From Verrucomicrobiota bacterium (GTDB taxonomy: Bacteria > Verrucomicrobiota > Verrucomicrobiia > Opitutales > Opitutaceae): a stretch of 64,000 nucleotides of DNA. Location of the stretch: the NCBI GenBank assembly GCA_023426435.1, contig JAFAAS010000074.1, positions 67,982 to 131,981 on the forward strand, given 5' to 3'. Position numbers and translations under genes: made by a program. Positions 1 through 7,723 of this stretch are shown piece by piece; positions within the stretch are counted from its first letter, which is position 1, and each line of letters begins with the position of its first letter. The notes beneath the pieces were generated by a model, which ran no database searches, was not told the DNA's origin, and saw only the letters and a program-made list of their open reading frames with translations.

Positions 1-650
1 CGATGACCTGCGAGCACGAGGACAACAAGCGCAGCTTCTGGGAAAACGAGACCGCGCATCTGCGGGCCATCTTCGAGCGGAAGGTGGCGCAGCTCGCCGC
101 CGACGGCCACGCGACCCATTTCTCCGTTTTCGCGTTGGGTGACATTCCACTGCTCGTCTTCCTCGGCTCGCTGTTCACGAGCCAGACGGCCGTCGAGACG
201 TATCAGCTCAAAAAGGAGCCCCAGACCTGGCATCGCCGCGATGATGCGCCCCGCGGTTTTCGCTTCACGCTCAACCGCCCGCATAACTCGCGCGGCGAAC
301 CGGCGTTGGTGCTGTCGTGCAGCGGGCGCGTCGATCACGCGGGTCTCGGCGCGAAGCTGCAGCGGGAGTTCGCCGTTTGGGAGCTGACCGTTCCGGAACC
401 ACACAACGATTTCCTGCGCACGCGCGAGCAACTGAGCCAGTTTCGGCGAGCCGCGCGGGCTGCCATCGAGCAAATCCGCCAGACGCACGGCCGGGTTCCG
501 CTCCACATCTTTCCCGCGGTGCCGGTCTCGTGTGCGGTGGAACTGGGTCGCGTGCGGATGCCGAAGCTCGATGCCCCGTGGAACCTTTATGACTACAACC
601 AAAAGCTACAGGGCTTCACCTACGCCCTGACCATCGGAGAAAACCTATGA
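1..650 (+). CDS. SAVED-domain CBASS effector, C-terminal part (5' end outside window)
   Basis: The visible 216 residues match a SAVED domain, the module that binds the cyclic oligonucleotide made by a CBASS cyclase. The C-terminal signature HIFPAVPVSCAVELGR, followed by P..D.PW.LYDYN and a terminal FTYALTIG strand, is typical of the family. SAVED domains are normally fused to an N-terminal killer domain such as an HNH or Cap4-type nuclease, a TIR, or membrane helices. That part must lie upstream, so the effector class cannot be read here. An ATG exists at position 3 but the frame is open to the window edge, so I treat the gene as truncated. Its stop overlaps the start of the cyclase gene (ATGA at 647-650), which indicates translational coupling. 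SAVED identity is solid; the effector type is unknown. Confidence 0.8.
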   Translation, partial: MTCEHEDNKRSFWENETAHLRAIFERKVAQLAADGHATHFSVFALGDIPLLVFLGSLFTSQTAVETYQLKKEPQTWHRRDDAPRGFRFTLNRPHNSRGEPALVLSCSGRVDHAGLGAKLQREFAVWELTVPEPHNDFLRTREQLSQFRRAARAAIEQIRQTHGRVPLHIFPAVPVSCAVELGRVRMPKLDAPWNLYDYNQKLQGFTYALTIGENL

Positions 651-1843
651 ACACCAACGCTGCCAATGACATCATCGCGTCGATCACCGAAACGATCGAC
701 ATCCCCGATTCCGCCTACCATAAAGCAATCGCGCGCGCTAAGGATTTGGAAACTTGGATCGACGCTTCGTCCGAGTCGGCGAAGTTCGGGGCGAAGATTT
801 CGATCCAGGGCTCTTTCCGCTTGGGCACCGTGAACCGGCCGCTCAAGGAAGATGACGAATACGACCTCGATCTCTCCTGGTTGCTGCGCCGAGGTTACGG
901 GAAGGACCAGCATTCGCAGGCCGATTTGAAGGCGCTCGTCGGGCGTGACCTCGAAGCCTATCGCCGCGCGCGCCAGATCGAAACGGCGCGTGAAGAAAAG
1001 AACCGCTGCTGGCGGCTGCACTACAAAGACGACATCCGGTTTCATTTGGACGGCGTGCCGTGCCTGCCGGGAGTGGTGGAGCGGAGGACGCTAATTGCGC
1101 TCGCGATGCAGCGCCATGGTCTGCCGGAAGCATTGGCCCGCCTGGTCGCGGAGCACAGCGTCGACATCACGGATCGCACGCTTTCGAACTACCGCTTGAT
1201 CTCCCCGGACTGGCTGGTGAGCAACCCCGAGGGGTATGCGCGTTGGTTCGAGTCCCGTATGCGGCAGGCTACCAATCTTCTCGAAGCGCGCGTCCGAGAG
1301 GCGCGCGCCGCTTCGATCGACGACTTGCCGGCGCACCGGTGGAAGACGCCGCTGCAGCGCTGCGTGCAGTTGTTGAAGCGTCACCGCGACGTGATGTTTG
1401 ATGCGCTGCCGGAAGCGAAGCCCATCTCGATCATCATCACGACGCTCGCAGCTCGGGCCTACCGCGGCGAGCCGGACGTGGCCGCCGCCATGGAGCGAAT
1501 TCTGCTCCAAATGGAGGCGCTCGTGAACCCCGCGCGGCCGCGGGTGCCGAACCCGGTCAATCCGGAGGAGGATTTCGCGGACAAGTGGAGCACGCCCGAA
1601 GGCCGGCAGTTGCAGCTCGAAGACAACTTCAAACGTTGGGTCGCACAGGCGCGAGCCGATTTCGGCAAGCTCTCCGGATCGAGCGACCCCGAATTTATCG
1701 CCGAGCAGGCCCGGGCGCGCTTCCGCGCTCCGGTGGATCAGGCCGAAATCCGGCGGCGACTCGGCATCGGCTTCCCAAGCGTGGTGATCACCCCGCGCTC
1801 AGTGCCGATCACCGAACCGGCACGGCCGTGGCGAAGGAGCTGA
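647..1843 (+). CDS. CD-NTase (cGAS/DncV-like nucleotidyltransferase) of a CBASS system
   Basis: This 398-residue protein has the nucleotidyltransferase active site. There is a GSFRLGT turn (G55-S56), a DLD acidic pair (D73 and D75) inside DEYDLDL, and a third metal-ligand Asp at D135 in RFHLDGVP. In CBASS this enzyme makes cyclic di- or trinucleotides after phage infection and so activates the neighbouring SAVED effector. The start overlaps the effector stop by 4 bp, and the E2-like gene follows after 8 bp, so the three genes form one operon. In type II-short CBASS the CD-NTase C-terminus is the substrate of the E2 protein; the tail here ends PARPWRRS. The product nucleotide and clade cannot be decided from sequence alone. 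Confidence 0.9.
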   Translation: MNTNAANDIIASITETIDIPDSAYHKAIARAKDLETWIDASSESAKFGAKISIQGSFRLGTVNRPLKEDDEYDLDLSWLLRRGYGKDQHSQADLKALVGRDLEAYRRARQIETAREEKNRCWRLHYKDDIRFHLDGVPCLPGVVERRTLIALAMQRHGLPEALARLVAEHSVDITDRTLSNYRLISPDWLVSNPEGYARWFESRMRQATNLLEARVREARAASIDDLPAHRWKTPLQRCVQLLKRHRDVMFDALPEAKPISIIITTLAARAYRGEPDVAAAMERILLQMEALVNPARPRVPNPVNPEEDFADKWSTPEGRQLQLEDNFKRWVAQARADFGKLSGSSDPEFIAEQARARFRAPVDQAEIRRRLGIGFPSVVITPRSVPITEPARPWRRS

Positions 1844-1851
1844 GCTCAGCC

Positions 1852-2481
1852 ATGGCACCCGGGCTCGGTGAATTCCTCGAACAGTATCCCGGCATGGCGA
1901 TCCACCCATGCGCCATGCCAGGCTTACAGTTGCGCGGAACCCTGTCGTTTCACGCGCAGCCGCCGGGGAAGCCGGAGATCACCGACGCATATTCGCTCGC
2001 GATTATGGTGCCGCCGGCGTTTCCCGCCAGCTTGCCGACGGTGATCGAGAGTGGGGGGCAAATCCCCCGCGGCGAAGATTATCATGTCAATCCGGACGAC
2101 ACGCTTTGTCTCGGCTCTCCGCTCCGGCTGCTGTTGAAGCTCGCGAAGCAGCCGACGTTGCTGGGTTATGCCGACGGCTGCATCGTGCCTTATCTTTATG
2201 CCATCAGCCACAAGCTCCGCTTCGGCGGCCCGTTTGTGTTCGATGAGCTGGACCACGGCGCGCCAGGTGCGTTGGCAGACTACATGGACCTTTTCGGCGT
2301 GAAGCAGCCTGCGCAGGCGCGCGCCATATGGACGCTGCTTGGAATGAAAGAACGTCATGCGAACAAGAAACCCTGTCCCTGTGGGTGCGGGCAGCGTCTG
2401 GGCCGGTGCGGCTTTCGCCAGCGACTACGCGAAATTCGGGCGCTCGCGAGCCAGACGTGGTTCCGGGAGCACGCGCTGTAA
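1852..2481 (+). CDS. E2-only (short Cap2-like) ubiquitin-transfer-like protein of CBASS
   Basis: This 209-residue protein has an E2-like fold pattern (YSLAIMVPPAFPASLP, then the active-site stretch HVNPDDTLCLGSP) with the probable catalytic cysteine at C86. The C-terminus carries a small Cys cluster, KPCPCGCGQRLGRCG (C175, C177, C179, C186), resembling a SEC-C-type metal motif. There is no adjacent E1 or JAB gene, so this fits type II-short CBASS, in which an E2 homologue alone conjugates or primes the cyclase. Start choice: ATG 1852 has AAGGAG at 1834-1839, 12 nt upstream. An in-frame GTG at 1828 would overlap the cyclase gene and is the alternative. E2 family assignment is good; the biochemical role is inferred from known systems. 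Confidence 0.8.
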   Translation: MAPGLGEFLEQYPGMAIHPCAMPGLQLRGTLSFHAQPPGKPEITDAYSLAIMVPPAFPASLPTVIESGGQIPRGEDYHVNPDDTLCLGSPLRLLLKLAKQPTLLGYADGCIVPYLYAISHKLRFGGPFVFDELDHGAPGALADYMDLFGVKQPAQARAIWTLLGMKERHANKKPCPCGCGQRLGRCGFRQRLREIRALASQTWFREHAL

Positions 2482-2484
2482 GTT

Positions 2485-2704
2485 ATGGCCATTCCTGAAC
2501 GGCAAGTGGAGTCTTGGGCAGGACAAGGGGGCGGTGACGCAATCGGCCACCACCTATTTGACGATTAAGCGCGCCCTTGAAGCCCGCGACGTTCCGCATC
2601 GCGGTCGCAGCGTGATCTCCGCCAGCGACTTTACTGTCTCCATTCCCGCACCATTGGATTTTGCCGCGCTGGAAGCGATGTTTTCTAGCCGTGACTCAAA
2701 CTAA
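2485..2704 (+). pseudogene. Remnant N-terminus of a second nucleotidyltransferase, frameshifted
   Basis: From ATG 2485, three bases after the E2 stop, the first residues read MAIPERQVESWAGQG and then the frame is lost. The next frame continues the match as AVTQSATTYLTIKRALEARD. Joined, this gives the pattern M.IPE.Q.E.W..QG..TQS..TY..IK.ALE, which I recognise as the start of a family of cGAS-like nucleotidyltransferases. The shift falls in the G-rich run near 2525-2531. After 'ALEARD' the expected GS(Y) active-site turn is absent; an unrelated tail runs to a TAA at 2702-2704. So even with the shift repaired the protein is only about 70 residues and cannot be catalytic. It is probably a deletion scar of another defence gene. 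The family match is by pattern memory, hence moderate confidence. Confidence 0.5.
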
Positions 2705-2831
2705 CACGACTGTTCGGAGGGGCTACTGTTATGATCGTGATGTTCGTTACCGATTGAGATTTTCACCGGCGCGATGATGGTAGTCGCAACTCCTCCGCCT
2801 AGCGGAGGATTGGGGCAACTAAGAAAGCAAA

Positions 2832-2870
2832 GCCCGCCGCATTAGGGGTAATGCGGCGGGCACTTTTTTT
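2832..2870 (+). terminator. Rho-independent terminator ending the CBASS operon
   Basis: A perfect 13-bp stem, GCCCGCCGCATTA at 2832-2844, pairs with 2849-2861 around a GGGG loop and is followed by AC and seven Ts. It separates the CBASS operon from the TIR gene. Confidence 0.9.
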
Positions 2871-3014
2871 GCCCGGAAACTCACGCCGAGCTGACTGAAG
2901 CGGGACCACCTTCCCACGTTCAGCTTTGCGGGCGAGGTTGAAGCGGAGCGTCGCGCGGGGAACATCCGAGTTCGACCTCGCGTTCCTTCTGTGTAAAACA
3001 TCCGGTCGTCGCCC

Positions 3015-3941
3015 ATGAAGCTCTTCCTGAGCCACGCATCCGAGGACAAGGATTTCGTCCGGCCGCTGGCTGACCGCCTCGCCGCCGAAGGCTTCACCGT
3101 CTGGCTCGACGAACGAAGCATGACCCTCGGCGATTCGCTACTGGGGAAGATCAATGAAGGATTGCTCGGCTCGGATTACGGAGTCGTGGTTCTGAGCCCG
3201 ACGTTCTTCGGCAAGAAATGGACGCGCCTCGAGCTGGGTGCATTGATAGCGCTCGAAACGACCACCAAGAAAATGATCCTGCCGATCTGGAAGGGCCTGT
3301 CGGCTGAGGCGATCAAGGAACTGATGCCCACACTGGCGGATCGTGTGGCGGTGGATGCCGCGCAGGGGCTCGACGTCGTGGTGCAGGCCATCAAGTCCGC
3401 GGTCGGGGCGGCCCGGCACCAGCAAACGCTTTCGCAGTTCGACCAGCTCAAGACGCGCCTCGATCGGATGAGCGGTGAAGCCAAGGCCCGGCGCACCGCG
3501 GACCTACTGCTCAACTCGGCCGAGGGCGCGAAGCGCATCGCCGCCGAGTTCGTCCGTTTGGGCGAGCTGCTGCACACCCATTTCGCAGCCTTCAGCTCGG
3601 ACGAAATGAAGTTCGAGGTGCGGAAAGGGCCGGTTGAAACCTTCACGGTGCAAGGTCCGAAGCGTTACGGGGTCGAGGTTCATTTCACCGACGGGGCCTT
3701 CAATTCCGGCGCTCACGCCTCGTTGCCATGCGTCTTTTACCGCCTCGGCGAATTGCATGCTCTCCGCGGGCGCGCTGACCCGCAGATTTTGACCCGGATT
3801 ACTTACCATCCTTATTTCGACGCGACCGGCGCAGTGGTGTGGAGCCCGCATGAAAAGCGCGAAGAGGTGATGAGCACGGAAACGCTCGTGATGCTCTTTG
3901 CTGAGAAACTGACCGACTACGTCGCGAGCGCTCGACGCTAG
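3015..3941 (+). CDS. TIR-domain protein with an uncharacterised C-terminal domain
   Basis: Residues 1 to about 135 form a TIR domain: FLSHASEDKDFV at the N-terminus, the GF.VW.DE.....G.S strand, and KKWTRLELGAL with the putative NADase glutamate at E73. Bacterial TIR proteins typically cleave NAD or make NAD-derived signals in anti-phage defence. Residues 150-308 match nothing I recognise; they are not SAVED or STING-like. This half has a helical, charged first section (ARRTADLLLNSAEGAKRIA) and a strand-rich end. The gene lies behind a strong terminator, so it is transcribed separately from the CBASS operon and is probably an independent system. Start ATG 3015 is the first Met, directly before the TIR beta-1 strand. 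Confidence 0.8.
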   Translation: MKLFLSHASEDKDFVRPLADRLAAEGFTVWLDERSMTLGDSLLGKINEGLLGSDYGVVVLSPTFFGKKWTRLELGALIALETTTKKMILPIWKGLSAEAIKELMPTLADRVAVDAAQGLDVVVQAIKSAVGAARHQQTLSQFDQLKTRLDRMSGEAKARRTADLLLNSAEGAKRIAAEFVRLGELLHTHFAAFSSDEMKFEVRKGPVETFTVQGPKRYGVEVHFTDGAFNSGAHASLPCVFYRLGELHALRGRADPQILTRITYHPYFDATGAVVWSPHEKREEVMSTETLVMLFAEKLTDYVASARR

Positions 3942-3971
3942 GTCATGGATTGGTGAAGTGAGGGAAGTCAG

Positions 3972-4457
3972 ATGATCCTCAATAGCGCCCAGCTTCGCCA
4001 AGTGTGGGGCCAGAAAAAAATTCCGGTGGTCTTTCGCCGCGGTCAGGGCGAACGCCTGCTGCTTCGTCTTCCCTATGCTCCTGACAATCTCTCACGCGTG
4101 CAGGCGGCGCATCGCCATGCCCCGGATTGGAATGTGAAGTATCGCTGCTGGGAGACGCCGCGCACGTGGTTCAATGATCTCGTGCAGCAATTTCTCCGGG
4201 AGTTTGGAAAAGTTTACGTGATCCAGGCTTTTCGCGAGGAGCAGAAGTGCGCCCCGGCGTGCTGGAACGCAGCGGGCTTCGACTGCGAATGCTCGTGTAT
4301 GGGCGAGAACCATGGCTCTGGAAATCCGTCGGGCTGCTGGCACGTCGTCGCGGAAACGTTCGCTATCGAGTGGAGCGAACGGAAATATGCATGCCGGCTC
4401 ATGGAGACAAAGCAACCGGAGCAGGTGCCGGAATCCACCCCGGTGGTTCACCTGTGA
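3972..4457 (+). CDS. Cys-rich protein of unknown function in the defence island
   Basis: The protein has 161 residues. The N-terminal half (LRLPYAPDNLSRVQAAHRHAPDWNVKYRCWETPRTW) resembles HARP-type beta modules, in which an aligned K.W..P motif recurs; this is a loose similarity. The C-terminal half has CAPACWN, CECSCMGENHGSG and WHVV.E.FA..W..R..ACRL, so Cys/His residues are clustered as in a small metal site. Proteins with this C-terminal signature recur as 'hypothetical' in bacterial accessory regions. The gene starts 30 nt after the TIR gene and ends 42 nt before the M41-like peptidase gene on the same strand, so the three may be one transcript. No function is assigned. Confidence 0.65.
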   Translation: MILNSAQLRQVWGQKKIPVVFRRGQGERLLLRLPYAPDNLSRVQAAHRHAPDWNVKYRCWETPRTWFNDLVQQFLREFGKVYVIQAFREEQKCAPACWNAAGFDCECSCMGENHGSGNPSGCWHVVAETFAIEWSERKYACRLMETKQPEQVPESTPVVHL

Positions 4458-4499
4458 CCGATACTGTCCGGGGGCGTCTTTCCCTTTTGCTCAATTCCG

Positions 4500-5180
4500 A
4501 TGTTCATCGACTACACACCCCGCCAAGTAGCGATTCACGAGGCTGGGCACTTCGTGTTCTGTTGTGCGCAGAATTTACCGATGCCGGAAGTGCTTTCCAT
4601 CGAGCCCCAGGTGATCGGCGCGACGATGGAGCATCAGATTGACCGGCTTCCAGACGATCAAACTGCTCTTGGTTTCTGTGCACGAAAACCCGGTGTTATC
4701 GAGCAGTTGCTGAACGCTGAGATCGAGGGTCGCACATTGGAAGAAGTCACAAAGAACATCTACGGGCCGACCATGGTATCTCTTATGACGCCAGTAACAG
4801 TGGCTGACTTTCTTAAACGATATCGCACGGTGCGCGACGAAACAGCCGTTAAGTTAACCTTGATGCACGTCGCTGGAACGGCGGCGGACGCGGAGCTGTG
4901 CGGCGGGAAAGGAGTTATTCCGTTCAATGATCTGAAACCCGCCCATGATCTCGCCAAGCTGCTCGCCGGTGAAGAAGGTGCGGGAAAACTTGTCAGCGAG
5001 AAATATTCGGAAGCCTGCGGGCTTTGCCGTGGCACTTATCGGCAACCGATTCACGCCGTAGCAGACAAGCTACAGGCGGCGAAAACTCTCCGGGAAAGCG
5101 ATCTCTCCGCAGTGTGGCTTGATATCCAAGCTTCCTTTTTACGACAGCATCGACGCGGTAGCTCATTTCGGAGCAGGTAA
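4500..5180 (+). CDS. Stand-alone M41-type zinc peptidase (FtsH protease domain without AAA module)
   Basis: Residues 11-17 read AIHEAGH, the zinc-binding HEXXH helix of FtsH-type (M41) peptidases with H13, E14 and H17. Further on, VAGTAADAELCGG resembles the FtsH G..AE...G turn. PFNDLKPAHDLAKLL matches the 'NDl..At..A' helix that supplies the third zinc ligand (D144 here). FtsH places this domain after an AAA ATPase and two membrane helices. None is present in these 226 residues, so this is an AAA-less soluble member. It is the third gene of the TIR-led cluster. The substrate is unknown; in this context it could act as an effector or a processing protease, but that is inference. Confidence 0.75.
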   Translation: MFIDYTPRQVAIHEAGHFVFCCAQNLPMPEVLSIEPQVIGATMEHQIDRLPDDQTALGFCARKPGVIEQLLNAEIEGRTLEEVTKNIYGPTMVSLMTPVTVADFLKRYRTVRDETAVKLTLMHVAGTAADAELCGGKGVIPFNDLKPAHDLAKLLAGEEGAGKLVSEKYSEACGLCRGTYRQPIHAVADKLQAAKTLRESDLSAVWLDIQASFLRQHRRGSSFRSR

Positions 5181-5531
5181 CAAATCTCAGCGTCCACAAG
5201 GGAAAAGGGCGCGAGCACAAATACCCTCCGCCGCTCTGTTCACGGGAGATGCAGCCACCAGATCAGAATTCTGCAACATCCCTTCTCGCTCCGCACGTTT
5301 TTCCATCCTCAAGACTTACTGTACGCGTCGCCACCCGCGACGCTCCAAATCAGCCGCTTGATCCTTGGTCGCGGTTCGCGCCCTCGTGCAACTACGCCAG
5401 AGGGCGCGAATTCCCCCTTTCGGCAAAACGCGGAATCGGTCGGCGTCTAGCTGATGGCCCCCTGGCTGCACCGGCCACACGGGCTCCACCCATTCTTCCG
5501 TGGCTCGGTGCGAGACACGAGACGGCGGGGT
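5181..5531. other. Non-coding stretch between peptidase and recombinase genes
   Basis: No convincing gene is visible. It holds a 7-bp inverted repeat (GCGTCGC at 5325-5331 with 5337-5343, no T-tract) and the stronger inverted repeat at 5375-5410 listed separately. Confidence 0.5.
5375..5410. repeat. 11-bp perfect inverted repeat upstream of recombinase
   Basis: TTCGCGCCCTC at 5375-5385 is the exact reverse complement of 5400-5410, separated by 14 nt. There is no T-tract on either side, so it is not an obvious terminator. Its position before the recombinase gene suits an operator or a recombination core site; neither can be proven here. Confidence 0.55.
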
Positions 5532-6215
5532 ATGGCAGGCAGACGTCCTCTGACAGAAAAAGAAGAACGCGCGCTCCTTCGCGTCGTCCGAAAACTTCAC
5601 CCGCGCGATCGCGCACTCATCACCACCCAGTGGTTCACCGGCTTTCGCATCAGCGAAGTCCTCTCGCTCACCATTGCTCGCGTGTATCGCGAGGGCGGTG
5701 CCGTTTTCCCGCAGATCGGGATTCCGCCGCGGCACTTGAAAAGTCAGTTCGGTGCCACGCGTTGGGTGCCCGTTGCACCTGAACTTAAGCGTGCCCTCGA
5801 AGCGCACTGGCGATGGCTCTCACAGCAGTTCGAAATCACTCCATCCTTACCTGCTTTTCCGAGCCGCAAAACCGGAGCCGATTGCCAGCGCCGCCCGCTC
5901 TCACGCAGTGGAGCTCACGATGTGGTGAAGCGCGCCTTTGCAATGGCGGGCATTGTCGACGACGGCCGCACGGGCACGCATACGCTGAGAAAGACTTTCG
6001 CGAAGAATGTCTATCGGAATAGCGGCAACGACATCGCGCTTCTCAACCGCGCGATGCAGCACTCGGAGTTGAACACGACGCTCAAGTATCTCGAGGTCCG
6101 GAATGAAGACGTGAACTCCGCCATCCTCGCGTGCGATTTCACACGCGGAGCGAAAACGAAAGCCGAGCTACTCGTGGGGTGGCCGAAGCAGAAGCCACTG
6201 AGGAAGGCGGGGTGA
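5532..6215 (+). CDS. Tyrosine recombinase / integrase, catalytic domain only
   Basis: The 227 residues contain the full tyrosine-recombinase catalytic set: R39 in FTGFRISEVLSL, K70, H150 and R153 in GTHTLRKTF, H177 in MQHSELNTTLKYLE, and nucleophile Y186. The start at ATG 5532 (MAGRRPLTEKEE) places the catalytic fold at the N-terminus. The usual core- and arm-binding N-terminal domains are absent, and an in-frame upstream ATG at 5454 adds only unconvincing sequence. This is the last gene of the accessory segment before the chromosomal glcDF genes, which read the other way. It may have mobilised the defence island or be an integron-like or xer-like stand-alone enzyme. No tRNA gene is nearby. 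Confidence 0.85.
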   Translation: MAGRRPLTEKEERALLRVVRKLHPRDRALITTQWFTGFRISEVLSLTIARVYREGGAVFPQIGIPPRHLKSQFGATRWVPVAPELKRALEAHWRWLSQQFEITPSLPAFPSRKTGADCQRRPLSRSGAHDVVKRAFAMAGIVDDGRTGTHTLRKTFAKNVYRNSGNDIALLNRAMQHSELNTTLKYLEVRNEDVNSAILACDFTRGAKTKAELLVGWPKQKPLRKAG

Positions 6216-6382
6216 GGTCCGCGAGCACTCCCCTGCCCTGTTCAGTAAAACCTGAACCGGACGTTTTCCTCCAAACGTGCTGCTCCTTTCCAGCCGAGCG
6301 CACTCGTTTTCAGAGTAAATGACCCGGATCGCCGATTTCGAACCTGCCGCGCACTACGGCATCAACTAACAACGACCCACTC

Positions 6383-7723
6383 TCAAGGCTCCTGCGTCGG
6401 CGGCTCGGCACGATAGGCTTCGGCGAGCAGCACGACCGGATGCGCAACCCGCAATCCGCTCATCCCGCGAGCCCGCAATCCATTTTCCAGCTGCAAATGA
6501 CAGCCCGGATTGGCCGTGGCCACGACACTTGCTCCCGTGCGTCGCAGGTGCTCGATCTTCCGCTCGAGGAGGCGCGCTGACGTTTCGGGTTGCGTGATGT
6601 TGTAGATGCCCGCCGAGCCGCAACACCACGACGCTTCGCCACATTCGCGAAACTCACCGCCGGGCAACGCTGACAGCACAACCCGCGGCTGGGCGCTCAC
6701 CCTTTGGGCATGGCACAAGTGGCAGCTCTCATGATACGTGACGCAGGCGCCGTCCGACGCGGATCCTCTCGGTTTCCTGAAACCGATCTCCACCAGAAAT
6801 TCGTGAACGTCACGCACCTTTCGGGTCCATTCCGCCGCGGCCGGCGCATACTTTGGGTCCTCGTGCAACAAGTGCGCGTAACCACGAAGGTGCGATCCGC
6901 ACCCGCCTGCATTGCTGATGATCGCATCGAACGAGAACGGATCGATCAGGTCGAGCTGCCGACGCGCCAGCGTTTGCGCGGAAGCGACATCGCCATTGTG
7001 GGCATGCAACGACCCGCAGCACGGCTGCACGGGCGGCGTGTGCACCTCGCAGCCGTTCGCGAGCAGCACATCGACTGTAGCGCGATTGATATCGGCAAAA
7101 ACGAGGTCCTGCACACAACCGGTCAGGACGGCTACCCGATGGCGCGATCGTCCCGTTGCAACTCGGGACGGAGCTTCAATGGGTTCAATGAGTTGATGAG
7201 AAAACGCCGCGCCGACCGTTGGCGTTTGCGGTTCCAGCCGGCGCACGTTTTTCGGCAGCAGCCGCAGGAGTCCCGAACTGCGAAACAATCGCTGTGCTCC
7301 ACTTCGTTGCCACCAGCGCAGCAGCCACCCGGTCCAACGCAACAGGCGCGGGCGCGTGAACAGCCCTCGAACAATGACCCATCGGACAAAGTCTCGCTTG
7401 GGGTGAGCGAGCACGCCCTGCGCTTCGATTTCCGCGCGAGCCGTTTCGAACATCCGCGCATAATCGACGTTCGCCGGGCACGCACTCGTGCAAGCCAGGC
7501 AGCCGAGGCAGTAATACATCTCTTCGCCAAACGTCTTCGTCACCTCCAGTTCACCGTCCGCGATCGCACGCATGAGCGAGATTCGTCCGCGCGGCGAGTG
7601 GCGCTCGTGCTTGGTTTCCGCATAAGTCGGGCACGAGGGCAGACACATGCCGCAATGCATGCACTGCTGCAGGACGGAGTAATCGAGAGCCGCGAGCCCG
7701 CGCGTCGCTGATGGCTCAGACAT
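6383..7723 (-). CDS. glcF: Glycolate oxidase iron-sulfur subunit
   Basis: This 446-residue protein has two 4Fe-4S ferredoxin motifs, C21/C24/C27/C31 (CMHCGMCLPSCP) and C72/C75/C78/C82 (CLGCLACTSACP). Two CCG domains follow (PCCGSLHAHNG and the HESCHLCH...WCCGSAG region), as in GlcF and related heterodisulfide-reductase-like subunits. It passes electrons from the flavin subunit to the quinone pool at the membrane. The start ATG at 7723 overlaps the stop of glcD by 8 bp, so the pair is translationally coupled. A glcE gene is absent; residues normally provided by GlcE may be covered by the full-length GlcD. D-lactate rather than glycolate as substrate cannot be excluded. Confidence 0.9.
   Translation of the reverse strand: MSEPSATRGLAALDYSVLQQCMHCGMCLPSCPTYAETKHERHSPRGRISLMRAIADGELEVTKTFGEEMYYCLGCLACTSACPANVDYARMFETARAEIEAQGVLAHPKRDFVRWVIVRGLFTRPRLLRWTGWLLRWWQRSGAQRLFRSSGLLRLLPKNVRRLEPQTPTVGAAFSHQLIEPIEAPSRVATGRSRHRVAVLTGCVQDLVFADINRATVDVLLANGCEVHTPPVQPCCGSLHAHNGDVASAQTLARRQLDLIDPFSFDAIISNAGGCGSHLRGYAHLLHEDPKYAPAAAEWTRKVRDVHEFLVEIGFRKPRGSASDGACVTYHESCHLCHAQRVSAQPRVVLSALPGGEFRECGEASWCCGSAGIYNITQPETSARLLERKIEHLRRTGASVVATANPGCHLQLENGLRARGMSGLRVAHPVVLLAEAYRAEPPTQEP

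Noticed and set aside
3015..3941. TIR gene as the CBASS effector
   Set aside because: A terminator separates it from the CBASS genes, it lacks a SAVED or STING-like sensor, and a SAVED effector is already present in the operon.
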